8,886 bases of DNA, from assembly GCA_021787655.1 (NCBI GenBank), contig JAJYLM010000082.1:1-8886 (forward strand), read 5' to 3'. Under the pieces are notes generated by a model, which ran no database searches, was not told the DNA's origin, and worked only from the letters and a program-made list of their open reading frames with translations. This document shows, piece by piece, positions 1 to 6,970 of the stretch (positions within the stretch are counted from its first letter, which is position 1; every line of letters starts with the position of its first letter). Both the position numbers and the translations under genes were made by a program. The stretch is from a bacterium (GTDB lineage Bacteria; JAMCPX01).

Positions 1-1281
1 ATCGAAAAGGGCAGCATCCAGTCCGCATGGTTTTCAAACTCGGGCTGGGGCATGCGCAATTTCCAGCACTGCATTCGCGGCCAGGTCGCACTGCGGCCCC
101 TGGGCATAGAGGGTATCCCCATCACGAATGTCGAGAATGCATGCGCAGGAGGTTCGACGGCCTTTCACAACGCCTGGAAGGACGTTGCATCCGGGATGAC
201 CGATGTGTCCCTGGCGATCGGCGTGGAAAAGGTTTATGCAGAAAACAAATACCTGATGTTCGCCGGTTTCATGAGCGGACTCGACGTGGCGGGTATTTTC
301 GATCAGATAAAGTACATAAAGAAGACGTCGCCCGAGATGCTCGAGGTACCGAAGAACGTTCCGGCCGGTGTCAGGAAGCCGCGGGCGAAAAAGAACAAGT
401 CCGGCATGCGCGGAAAATTGCAAAATTACTGGGACATGTTTGCGACGTACATCATTCTCGGCGAGAGCATGGGATACGGCAATGTCAAAAAGCTGCTCGC
501 AGGCCTGAACGGCACAGGCAAAGGGGCCGGTGCCGACCATTCCCCGTTCATGGACGTCTATGCGTTTGCAGCGCGGGCACACATGAAGAAGTACGGGAGC
601 ACCATGCGCCAGCTCGCGGTCATCGCCGCAAAGAACCACTGGCACTCGACGATGAACCCCAATGCACAGTACACATTCGATGTATCCGTCGACGATGTCC
701 TGAGCGATCGCATGGTGTCCTATCCGCTGACCAGGGCGATGTGTGCACCGATCGGCGACGGTGCTGCATCGGCGATCCTCGCTTCCGAAAATGTCGTGAA
801 ACAGCTCGGTGTCCTGTCGCGTTCAATCAGGGTCAGGGCTTCCGTGCTCGCCTCCGGACGGACGCGCTCCGTGGACGAGCCGGACATCGGCGAGCGGGCG
901 GGCAGGATTGCATATGAAAAATCCGGGCTGGGTCCAAAGGACATAGACCTTGCAGAAGTGCACGATGCGACTGCATACGGCGAACTCCACCAGACCGAGG
1001 CACTCGGATTTTTTCCGGAGGGAGAAGGCGGCGTGTATGCGGAGCGGGGAGATACCCGGGTTGGCGGGAAGAAGCCAATCAACACGTCCGGGGGGCTGCT
1101 CTCGCGCGGACATCCCATCGGAGCGTCGGGTCTTGCCCAGATCAACGAACTGGTGACCCAACTGCGCGGCGAGGCAGGGAAACGGCAGGTACAGGGAGCG
1201 CGCATCGGCCTGGCGGAGAATGGCGGGGGTGCGCTCGGCAACGAAGAGGCCGCACTGTGTATCCACATCCTGGAAAAATAA
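1..1281 (+). CDS. SCP-x-type thiolase, 5'-truncated by window edge
   Basis: This is a thiolase-superfamily enzyme, expected to cleave 3-ketoacyl-CoA or run the reverse condensation in the cytoplasm. The frame is open from base 1, so the N-terminus lies outside the window and the internal ATG at 52 is not the start; 426 codons are present. Residues here are numbered from base 1. The nucleophilic cysteine is Cys48 in NVENACAGGST. The SCP-x-like HD motif is at 321-322 (EVHDATAYGE) and the GHP histidine is His371 (SRGHPIGASG). The C-terminal motif reads AENGGGALG, so the second catalytic cysteine of classical thiolases (CxGGG) is Glu406; SCP-x/Ltp-type thiolases also lack that cysteine. Roughly residues 105-140 form a lysine/arginine-rich insertion that makes the protein longer than ordinary thiolases. 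An acyl-CoA ligase gene follows 19 bases downstream, suggesting an operon for fatty, sterol-like or other carboxylic acid turnover. The family is clear; the substrate is not, and Ltp2-like retro-aldolase activity is an alternative. Confidence 0.9.
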   Translation: MEKGSIQSAWFSNSGWGMRNFQHCIRGQVALRPLGIEGIPITNVENACAGGSTAFHNAWKDVASGMTDVSLAIGVEKVYAENKYLMFAGFMSGLDVAGIFDQIKYIKKTSPEMLEVPKNVPAGVRKPRAKKNKSGMRGKLQNYWDMFATYIILGESMGYGNVKKLLAGLNGTGKGAGADHSPFMDVYAFAARAHMKKYGSTMRQLAVIAAKNHWHSTMNPNAQYTFDVSVDDVLSDRMVSYPLTRAMCAPIGDGAASAILASENVVKQLGVLSRSIRVRASVLASGRTRSVDEPDIGERAGRIAYEKSGLGPKDIDLAEVHDATAYGELHQTEALGFFPEGEGGVYAERGDTRVGGKKPINTSGGLLSRGHPIGASGLAQINELVTQLRGEAGKRQVQGARIGLAENGGGALGNEEAALCIHILEK

Positions 1282-1300
1282 CCAGGCCCGGGGATCGCAC

Positions 1301-3007
1301 ATGAAGACGTCCACCTTTTTGAGAAAATTAGCTGCCGGTGCAGCTCTGCTGGCATGGGAAGAATTCAGGCGGGGCACGCTCGGGGACACTGTCCGCCTGA
1401 CCCGGTCACGGGGCAAGCTGACCATAGCGCATGATGTTTCGCATGCCGGGCTGCTGGAAGAACAGGCGGCACGCCACGGGGACCGGCCGTTTCTGCACTT
1501 TTATGAAAGGACCTACACCTATGCGGACATGGACGCGAACGCGAACAGGATAGCAAACTATCTAAGGGGGCTCGGTGCTCAACCCGGTCAGGCGATCGCG
1601 CTCGTCATGAAGAATTCACCGCGATGGCTCGACGTCTTTTTCGGTGCGCAAAAGCTTGGTATGTGCGCGGTCCCGGTGAACATAGCCCTGCGTTCGAACC
1701 AGCTCGCGCATATATTCAACCACTCGGGCGCCCGCTTCGCGTGCATTGATCAGGATCTCCTCCCGTACTACGACAAGATAAAGGGCGATCTCACTGCACC
1801 TACCCTCGTTATCGCCAACCCCGGCACGGACCAATCCGGTTCCGGCCTTTCTTCAGGGGGGCACGTCCTTGACCAGGCGTACGTCCCCGGGGCCAGTTCG
1901 GTGAAGCCTTCGATCCGTCCGCGGGAGGGCGACCTGTGCATGCTGCTCTACACCTCCGGAACGACTGGCCTTCCCAAAGGTGTCCCGACCTTCTATGGCC
2001 GCACGAATATACGGATGATGAAACTGCTCAACCGTACGCTCCTGACGAAGGACGACGTGTATTTTACCTGCCTGCCCCTGTTCCATGCAAACGCGATCCT
2101 GCTCACCGTTACAGCGGCCATGAACGTTGGTGCACAGGTAGCGCTCCGGGAGAAGTTCAGCGCGAGCAGGTTCTGGAACGAGGTACGCGAGACAAAAGCG
2201 ACGGTGTTCAACACGATCGGCGGCATCATCCCGATCCTGATGAAGCAGCCGGAACGACCCGATGACCGCAATCACTCGGTGAAACATGTTGTCTCCGCAG
2301 CGTGTCCCACGGACATGTGGGTGCCATTCGAGAATAGGTTCGGCGTGCAGATCATCGAAGGATACGGTGCGGTAGACGGCGGCGGCAGCATCGTCATGAA
2401 CTACGGGCAGGCACCTGCAGGCAGCATGGGCAAACCGCTGGGAGGGAAGTACCGCATCGTCGATGATGAAAGCAGGGATGTACCGCAGGGACAGACCGGA
2501 GAGCTTATCTTTTCCACCGGTAAAAAGACCAATAAACCGGTGGAATACTTCAAGGACGAGAAGGCGACCTCATCGAAGCTCAGGGACGGCTGGCTGTACA
2601 CCGGTGATATGGTGTATGCGGACACCAAAGGGTATCTTTACTTTGTGGGCAGAAAAACTGAGTCCCTCAGGCGCAGGGGAGAGAACATCTCGGCGTATGA
2701 AGTCGAGCACGCGATACTTCAGTACCCGGACGTGCTCGAGTGTGCCGTGTTCGCGGTTCCCTCGGAGCTCGGGGAGGACGAAGTGATGGCAGCCATTGTT
2801 TTCGTTGAAAGTTCGGCAGTCACTATTCATGCACTGCACGCATTCCTCAGAGAACACCTCGCAAAGTTTGCCATACCCCGTTATTTCCGGGTGATGACAG
2901 AGCTGCCGAAGACAGAGACCCAGCGTGTTATCAAGGGCGCTCTGTCAAAAGAGGGGGTAACGCCCGACACCATCGACATAGAAAAGATGCAGGGTGCGGG
3001 TGTGTGA
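1301..3007 (+). CDS. Acyl-CoA synthetase, ANL superfamily (FATP/FadD/CaiC-like)
   Basis: Predicted to activate a carboxylic acid to acyl-CoA through an acyl-AMP intermediate. The 568-residue length is normal for the family. The ATG at 1301 is chosen because it follows a weak GGGGA and clears the thiolase stop by 19 bases; the frame stays open further upstream but would overlap the thiolase. The phosphate-binding A3 loop is YTSGTTGLPKG at about 217-227. FSASRFWNEV and the KQPERPDDR segment resemble FATP/FadD6- and CaiC-like ligases. The A7/A8 region reads LYTGD, then GRKTE and RRRGENIS. Two motifs deviate: A5 (usually YGxTE) is YGAVDGGG at 355-362, with Val358 and Asp359 in place of Thr/Ser and Glu. 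The C-terminal A10 segment is LPKTETQRVIK, with Arg where the catalytic lysine usually sits. The N-terminus has a short hydrophobic stretch (about 6-18) that might touch the membrane. It is likely translated in an operon with the thiolase. Substrate is unknown. Confidence 0.9.
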   Translation: MKTSTFLRKLAAGAALLAWEEFRRGTLGDTVRLTRSRGKLTIAHDVSHAGLLEEQAARHGDRPFLHFYERTYTYADMDANANRIANYLRGLGAQPGQAIALVMKNSPRWLDVFFGAQKLGMCAVPVNIALRSNQLAHIFNHSGARFACIDQDLLPYYDKIKGDLTAPTLVIANPGTDQSGSGLSSGGHVLDQAYVPGASSVKPSIRPREGDLCMLLYTSGTTGLPKGVPTFYGRTNIRMMKLLNRTLLTKDDVYFTCLPLFHANAILLTVTAAMNVGAQVALREKFSASRFWNEVRETKATVFNTIGGIIPILMKQPERPDDRNHSVKHVVSAACPTDMWVPFENRFGVQIIEGYGAVDGGGSIVMNYGQAPAGSMGKPLGGKYRIVDDESRDVPQGQTGELIFSTGKKTNKPVEYFKDEKATSSKLRDGWLYTGDMVYADTKGYLYFVGRKTESLRRRGENISAYEVEHAILQYPDVLECAVFAVPSELGEDEVMAAIVFVESSAVTIHALHAFLREHLAKFAIPRYFRVMTELPKTETQRVIKGALSKEGVTPDTIDIEKMQGAGV

Positions 3008-3045
3008 TTTGGTACGAAGTGCTTATGTGTTTTCGGTCAAACAAG

Positions 3046-3072
3046 TTGACAGTATTCCTGTAATTGTATACC
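3046..3072 (+). promoter_or_regulatory. Possible sigma70-type promoter before the small exported protein
   Basis: A perfect -35 hexamer TTGACA (3046-3051) is followed after 15 bases by TATACC (3067-3072), four of six matches to TATAAT. The spacer is shorter than the optimum of 17. The implied start near 3079 would leave a short leader holding the AGGA at 3085-3088. A better -10, TATGAT at 3076-3081, is 24 bases away, too far to pair with this -35. Confidence 0.35.
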
Positions 3073-3093
3073 GGCTATGATATGAGGATGGTT

Positions 3094-3438
3094 ATGGGTT
3101 TTCGAGCACGGGTCATAAGCGTACACATAATAAGCCTTATCTTTTTATCTCCGGTAAGCATGTTTTTTTCTTTTCATCCTGTCATTGATGTACACGAATC
3201 ACGTCTGGTTCAGCGCAGCGCATTCACCATCAATGCACACAACGATGTTTTGAAGGTCCGGCAGAACAAGTATGTCGTCGTTCACCGGAACAACTATATT
3301 AAGCCTGCGTGGTTTGTCGTCCAGGACGGCAAAACGGTTTCTGAACGGAGAGATGACCTGCGGGACGCCGCATATGCCGGCACGTCCGTTTACGACTTCA
3401 CCGAGCGTGCTCCTCCTTTTTTTGCACCGCAGCTATAA
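3094..3438 (+). CDS. Small hypothetical exported or membrane-anchored protein
   Basis: I do not recognise this 114-residue protein. The ATG at 3094 is preferred because AGGA (3085-3088) sits five bases upstream; ATGs at 3082 and 3088 and a TTG at 3064 are in the same frame. The N-terminus has basic residues (Arg4, Arg6) and then a hydrophobic segment at about 7-27, which fits a signal peptide or a single membrane anchor; no clear AxA cleavage site is visible. The remainder is mixed and fairly basic (KVRQNKYVVVHRNNY), ending with an aromatic/proline-rich tail. There is no lipobox and no cysteine. It stands between the ligase and the VWA lipoprotein, with a weak hairpin just after its stop. That the frame is coding is an inference from the start signal and the signal-like N-terminus. 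Confidence 0.55.
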   Translation: MGFRARVISVHIISLIFLSPVSMFFSFHPVIDVHESRLVQRSAFTINAHNDVLKVRQNKYVVVHRNNYIKPAWFVVQDGKTVSERRDDLRDAAYAGTSVYDFTERAPPFFAPQL

Positions 3439-3444
3439 ACAATC

Positions 3445-3480
3445 CCTGCCTGCATGAACATGGGGCAGGAGCTGATTTTT
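3445..3480 (+). terminator. Weak terminator-like hairpin
   Basis: CCTGCC (3445-3450) pairs with GGCAGG (3464-3469) across a 13-base loop. A run of five T (3476-3480) follows six bases after the stem. The short stem and delayed T run make it a weak intrinsic terminator at best; it could allow read-through into the VWA gene, for which no clear separate promoter is visible. Confidence 0.35.
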
Positions 3481-3510
3481 GTATTCACCCGACGTGCAGA
3501 ATAAATGAAA

Positions 3511-3515
3511 AGGAG
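3511..3515 (+). promoter_or_regulatory. Ribosome binding site of the VWA lipoprotein gene
   Basis: AGGAG lies five bases before the ATG at 3521 and eleven before a second in-frame ATG at 3527. This spacing selects the first ATG. Confidence 0.7.
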
Positions 3516-3520
3516 AAATT

Positions 3521-4579
3521 ATGCATATGTTTAAGAACAAAAGACTTTCGGTTTATATAACCGCTGTTTCGATAGTTACTCTCGGTATGGCGTTTGCCGC
3601 AGGATGCGGCAGCAGCGGCGGCAGTGGAGGCAGCAGCGCACTGAGTGCGACGGTCAATGGCTACACGATTCAGGATGCTGCCCAGGGAAAGGTAGACTTC
3701 AATGTCAGTGCATTGGACGGCAGTAAGAGCCTGGTAACCGGCGCCATAACGAATCCTCAGGTGAGCAATCTCACGGCATCTGGCACCGGTATTACCTCAT
3801 TGAACGTGAAGGCAAATAATCTTACGACGGCCGGCGCGGGCCCGATTACCGGGTCCGCAATTGTTTGCGGCGATATTACCTCCAAGGGAGACCTGACGAG
3901 TGCTATTACGCTGGACTCAACGGGTTCCATGTCAAGCAGTGATCCCAACAACCTTCGCGGAGATGCTGCCAAGCAATTTATAAGCCGTATGGCAGGCACG
4001 GACAAAGCATCAATTTCTTCGTTCGATACCAGTACTGCCCCAACGAGCGGATATCTGGCAATACAGATATGGCAGGATTTCACCTCGGACAAAACCTTGC
4101 TCGATAAAGCAGTGACCAGTGCGGTATTTGCGGGAGGTTCCACGAACCTGTGGGATGCCGCATACGACAGCGCGAATCTCCTTGCTACCGTCAGCGGGGC
4201 AAACAAGGTGTCCCTGATTTTTACGGACGGTTACGAAAACAGCAGCTCGAAGGTGCTCTCAGATGCTATCAGCCAGGCACAGGCGAACAAGGTCAGAGTG
4301 TACACCGTTGGTCTGGGTTCGGACTGCTACATGATCAATTGTACGGATCTCCAGACACTTGCGGCAAGTACCGGCGGAACATTTGCAATTGCAACGGATC
4401 CCACACAGCTCCAGACCCAGTTTGACAATATGTTCAATGCGACGAAGGCATCCGGCTGTATCAATGTTCAGTTCTCTGTCAATGGAGCACCTCCGGTAGC
4501 AGGTACGACCATTTCCGGCACGGTCAGCTTCGACGTTAACAATCAGAGTACAAGCGGCAAGTTCATGGTTACCTTTTAG
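3521..4579 (+). CDS. VWA-domain lipoprotein
   Basis: This is a predicted secreted lipoprotein of 352 residues with a von Willebrand factor A fold, which normally binds protein partners through a divalent metal. The N-terminus has Lys/Arg, then a hydrophobic core and the lipobox-like FAAGC, giving lipidated Cys29. The +2 residue is Gly, not Asp, which would favour the outer membrane under the E. coli rule. A Gly/Ser-rich tether (about 30-39) follows, then a region of about 90 residues without a recognised domain. The VWA domain runs from about 128 to 305. Its MIDAS site is complete: DSTGS at 132-136 (Thr in place of the usual Ser), Thr208 in GGSTNLWDA and Asp236 in FTDG. Four cysteines remain in the mature protein (116, 269, 274, 313), enough for two disulfides. 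The last 40 residues look like beta strands. A strong terminator follows. The ligand is unknown; adhesion or envelope assembly are possibilities. Confidence 0.9.
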   Translation: MHMFKNKRLSVYITAVSIVTLGMAFAAGCGSSGGSGGSSALSATVNGYTIQDAAQGKVDFNVSALDGSKSLVTGAITNPQVSNLTASGTGITSLNVKANNLTTAGAGPITGSAIVCGDITSKGDLTSAITLDSTGSMSSSDPNNLRGDAAKQFISRMAGTDKASISSFDTSTAPTSGYLAIQIWQDFTSDKTLLDKAVTSAVFAGGSTNLWDAAYDSANLLATVSGANKVSLIFTDGYENSSSKVLSDAISQAQANKVRVYTVGLGSDCYMINCTDLQTLAASTGGTFAIATDPTQLQTQFDNMFNATKASGCINVQFSVNGAPPVAGTTISGTVSFDVNNQSTSGKFMVTF

Positions 4580-4603
4580 GAAGTGGAAAAACGTTTATGC
4601 AGG

Positions 4604-4630
4604 AAGGGCGGCAGGCTGCCGCCCTTTTTC
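4604..4630 (+). terminator. Strong Rho-independent terminator after the VWA gene
   Basis: GGGCGGCA (4606-4613) and TGCCGCCC (4617-4624) form a perfect 8-bp GC-rich stem around a GGC loop. Flanking AA pairs with the start of the five-T tract (4625-4629), extending the stem to 10 bp. It lies 25 bases beyond the VWA stop and separates that gene from the next unit. Confidence 0.92.
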
Positions 4631-4663
4631 TTGATAGCCACGGCACGATTCGGAGACGGGATT

Positions 4664-4692
4664 TTGGCAGGGAAGAACCCCCCACCTTCAAT
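4664..4692 (+). promoter_or_regulatory. Candidate sigma70-type promoter for the lipoprotein-OmpA unit
   Basis: TTGGCA (4664-4669, five of six matches) and TTCAAT (4687-4692, four of six) are separated by the optimal 17 bases. The predicted start near 4699 gives a leader of about 58 bases before the ATG at 4757. Its position just downstream of a strong terminator supports it. A small inverted repeat, AGAACC/GGTTCT (4674-4679 and 4693-4698), overlaps the spacer and the start region. Confidence 0.4.
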
Positions 4693-4743
4693 GGTTCTCT
4701 TTCCGGTTGATGTTTTAGTAAGTTTATGCTCTCATAAATTCGT

Positions 4744-4750
4744 AAGGAGG
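4744..4750 (+). promoter_or_regulatory. Strong ribosome binding site AAGGAGG
   Basis: A near-perfect Shine-Dalgarno sequence ends six bases before the ATG at 4757 and favours that start over the in-frame ATG at 4796. The later ATG has its own weaker AAAGGTG about six bases upstream. Confidence 0.8.
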
Positions 4751-4756
4751 CAGGCC

Positions 4757-5242
4757 ATGGATGTGAGATATTCATTCGTTCAAAAAGGTGCAAGGATGCG
4801 CACAAGGGTGATACGTGCTCTCGCTCTTCTGTTCGGTGCTGGTTTATTTTCGATAGTTTCTGGTTGTATGCCGGCACTCCATGTTTTTTACTATAAAATT
4901 CCGGACAACCCCCAGACCGGTGCAGAGGTGCGGGATTGCCAGCGTACATCTTTGATGAGCGACATCGATCAGTGGGCCGTGATGGGAAGCTGCTTGAATA
5001 CCATGCCCGATGTTTCATGGTATTATGGAACGCTCAATGCCGACACCTGCGCTGCAGCCCGGAACTTCGGCGATGCTGTTGGATGGGTGCTGTACGACTG
5101 CTATGAGCCCGCCAAGAGCATCGAAAAGATGAAAGGGGCCGGACAGGACGGGAACAAGCAAGGTGTTTATCTGTATACTACGATGACACAGACACTTGCG
5201 GCCCGCAGCGGACAGAAGAAAATAACCACGCATTCAAAGTAA
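4757..5242 (+). CDS. Lipoprotein of unknown family with evenly spaced cysteines
   Basis: I do not recognise the family. From the ATG at 4757 it is 161 residues; from the alternative ATG at 4796 it is 148 and has a more standard signal peptide. The frame is open further upstream, but that would run through the terminator, so an upstream start is unlikely. The signal segment (about 18-36) ends in the lipobox IVSGC, giving lipidated Cys37. The +2 residue is Met, so outer-membrane sorting is plausible. The mature part has four more cysteines at 61, 79, 98 and 115, spaced 18, 19 and 17 residues apart, which could form two disulfides. It is rich in Asp, Trp and Tyr around its middle (DQWAVMGS, DVSWYYG). 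An OmpA-family gene follows after 27 bases, so the two are likely co-expressed and may work together at the outer membrane. That partnership is inference. Confidence 0.8.
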   Translation: MDVRYSFVQKGARMRTRVIRALALLFGAGLFSIVSGCMPALHVFYYKIPDNPQTGAEVRDCQRTSLMSDIDQWAVMGSCLNTMPDVSWYYGTLNADTCAAARNFGDAVGWVLYDCYEPAKSIEKMKGAGQDGNKQGVYLYTTMTQTLAARSGQKKITTHSK

Positions 5243-5269
5243 CGCAGACTCTGCCGACAGGGTGCTTCT

Positions 5270-6904
5270 ATGAACAAGAATTGTTTTTTTATACTGACTA
5301 CCTTTTTATGCCTGTTCGCCCTGTGGCCGGCCGGCGCTGCTATGGCTGAGCCCGTGGCCCGCAGCGGTGTCTCGGTAAGTTCCGGCTGGACAGGTCTGCC
5401 TGCTTTTGCAAAAAATGCACTCAAAACGACGGACAGTACCTATAACATGGAAGGTTATACTATCGGGGTGAGCTATATATCGTACGGCGACAAAGGACCG
5501 CGGGGCGTTTTCTCGAGCAGGTACAGCCTTGCATACAGCCATTTCCGTACGCTTCCCAATACGCAGGATTTTACTGCAGCACATGCCGATATGTTTACGC
5601 TTGATGTAGCAGAGATAGTTACGGCATTTCCCTCCTGGCCTGTAAATCTTTATACCGGCATCGGCATGGGCTGGGGAATTGTTCACCTTTATCATTGGGG
5701 CCTGCCTACCGATCCGACTGTTGATCCGCAAAAGGCTAAAGACCTGGAGAACAAGATAGGAAAATACTATCTGCCCTTTCCAACCATATACATCCCCATC
5801 GGCCTTAACATAAGAATAGATGATTTCATCATCAGCGCAGAGGCAGGTATACGCGATATACCGTATCTTATCGGCATGGTCACCTATACCTTCAACCACC
5901 GGGAGAACGAGCGTATTGTCAGAAAATTTGTTCCGCTGTCGTCGCCTGAGCAATCATATACAGGAAAAATCCGGGGCACTGTGGTCGATAAGCAGACCTC
6001 TGCACCCCTCGGACAGGCTGTGGTCCGCATGATCAATACGGGGTTGACGGATCTTTCAACTGACCCGGCCACCGGCGGTTTCACGACTCCGGGCCTCAAA
6101 CCGGGTGTTGTCACCTTGTCTGCGGACAAACACGGGTACGCTTCCACAACAATCACGGTGACCGTACAGCCGGGTGCGACGGTATCTGCGGTCATTGCGC
6201 TGGAGAAGGAATCCACGATTGGCGCTGTCTACGGCAGAATAACCAGCGCGCAGGGCAGTCCCCTGCAGGCAACGGTGACTGCTGCCGCAGCAGCAGGACA
6301 GGGCAGTGTGTCCGGGGCAGGCGGGGAGACAACGAGTGATCCAGCCACCGGAGGATTCTTTATAACCCTTCCTGCAGGGTATTACGCCGTTTCGGTTTCG
6401 CAGCCGGGGTATTATCCGCAGACGAAGAACACCCAGGTGACCAGGGGGTTCAAAACACCGGTCGATTTCGTCCTCGTACCGCAACCGGCGGTCCAGCCGC
6501 CTGCTGCCGTGAAGAAGGAAGCTGTGAAGCGGCCCAGGGTTTTCATCGAGAAAGATAAAAAGAGAATCGTCATCACGGATAAAATATTCTTCCGGCTCGG
6601 CAAGTCGAGGATCATGCCTGTTTCATTCGATATACTGAATGAGCTCGCCGGCCTGCTCATACAAAATCCAGGGATAACCATCCGTATCGAAGGGTATACC
6701 GACAACATCGGCAGGCCTTCGACAAACCTCAGGCTGTCACAGGCGCGGGCAGAATCCGTCAGGGACTATCTCATCCGCAAAGGGGTTGCGCAGAACAGGA
6801 TGACGGCGCGGGGCTATGGTATGCAGAACCCCATTGCCGACAACAGGACGGCAAAGGGCAGGGCGGAAAACAGGCGGGTGGAATTTATCATAACCTCGCA
6901 GTGA
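5270..6904 (+). CDS. OmpA-family protein with barrel-like N-terminus and two CarboxypepD_reg-like repeats
   Basis: This is a 544-residue envelope protein that probably links the outer membrane to peptidoglycan. Residues 1-26 are a signal peptide ending AAMA, before EP. Residues 27 to about 225 show alternating aromatic/hydrophobic strands (for example FSSRYSLAYSHF, NLYTGIGMGWG) and fit a small outer-membrane beta-barrel. Two carboxypeptidase-regulatory-like beta-sandwich domains follow at about 232-313 and 318-404; each carries a DPATGGF motif and a KHGY or QPGYY motif. A Pro/Ala/Val/Lys linker (about 405-425) leads to the OmpA C-terminal domain (about 438-542). There, Asp478 in GYTD and Arg493 in SQARAES match, in identity and 15-residue spacing, the diaminopimelate-binding pair of E. 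coli OmpA. The start is set by the signal peptide; the ribosome site is weak (AGGGTG, 5259-5264). The upstream lipoprotein ends 27 bases earlier. The exact strand number and whether the barrel is a pore cannot be told. Confidence 0.92.
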   Translation: MNKNCFFILTTFLCLFALWPAGAAMAEPVARSGVSVSSGWTGLPAFAKNALKTTDSTYNMEGYTIGVSYISYGDKGPRGVFSSRYSLAYSHFRTLPNTQDFTAAHADMFTLDVAEIVTAFPSWPVNLYTGIGMGWGIVHLYHWGLPTDPTVDPQKAKDLENKIGKYYLPFPTIYIPIGLNIRIDDFIISAEAGIRDIPYLIGMVTYTFNHRENERIVRKFVPLSSPEQSYTGKIRGTVVDKQTSAPLGQAVVRMINTGLTDLSTDPATGGFTTPGLKPGVVTLSADKHGYASTTITVTVQPGATVSAVIALEKESTIGAVYGRITSAQGSPLQATVTAAAAAGQGSVSGAGGETTSDPATGGFFITLPAGYYAVSVSQPGYYPQTKNTQVTRGFKTPVDFVLVPQPAVQPPAAVKKEAVKRPRVFIEKDKKRIVITDKIFFRLGKSRIMPVSFDILNELAGLLIQNPGITIRIEGYTDNIGRPSTNLRLSQARAESVRDYLIRKGVAQNRMTARGYGMQNPIADNRTAKGRAENRRVEFIITSQ

Positions 6905-6970
6905 ATCCCGCCGGAAATCCTGCGCGTTCGGTATTTGCGCCGTTCAAACGTCGCAGTTGAAAAGGCCGGG

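Noticed and set aside
27..917. A 296-codon plus-strand frame inside the thiolase gene
   Set aside because: The thiolase frame carries the family motifs; this one is an Arg/Cys/Gly-rich shadow without motifs.
1220..1300. Upstream extension of the acyl-CoA synthetase into the thiolase 3' end
   Set aside because: It has no family similarity, and the ATG at 1301 gives a normal length and spacing.
720..1425. Two long minus-strand frames (720-1355 and 823-1425) over the thiolase end and ligase start
   Set aside because: No ribosome site or domain; the products are Pro/Ser/Arg-rich as typical antisense shadows.
3479..3506. Promoter TTGTAT/ATAAAT for the VWA gene
   Set aside because: The implied start would fall on or after the ribosome binding site at 3511-3515, so it could not give a translatable leader.
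4583..4756. Upstream extension of the 4757 lipoprotein to a start near 4583
   Set aside because: The extension would be translated through a strong terminator and would bury the signal peptide; AAGGAGG at 4744-4750 marks 4757.
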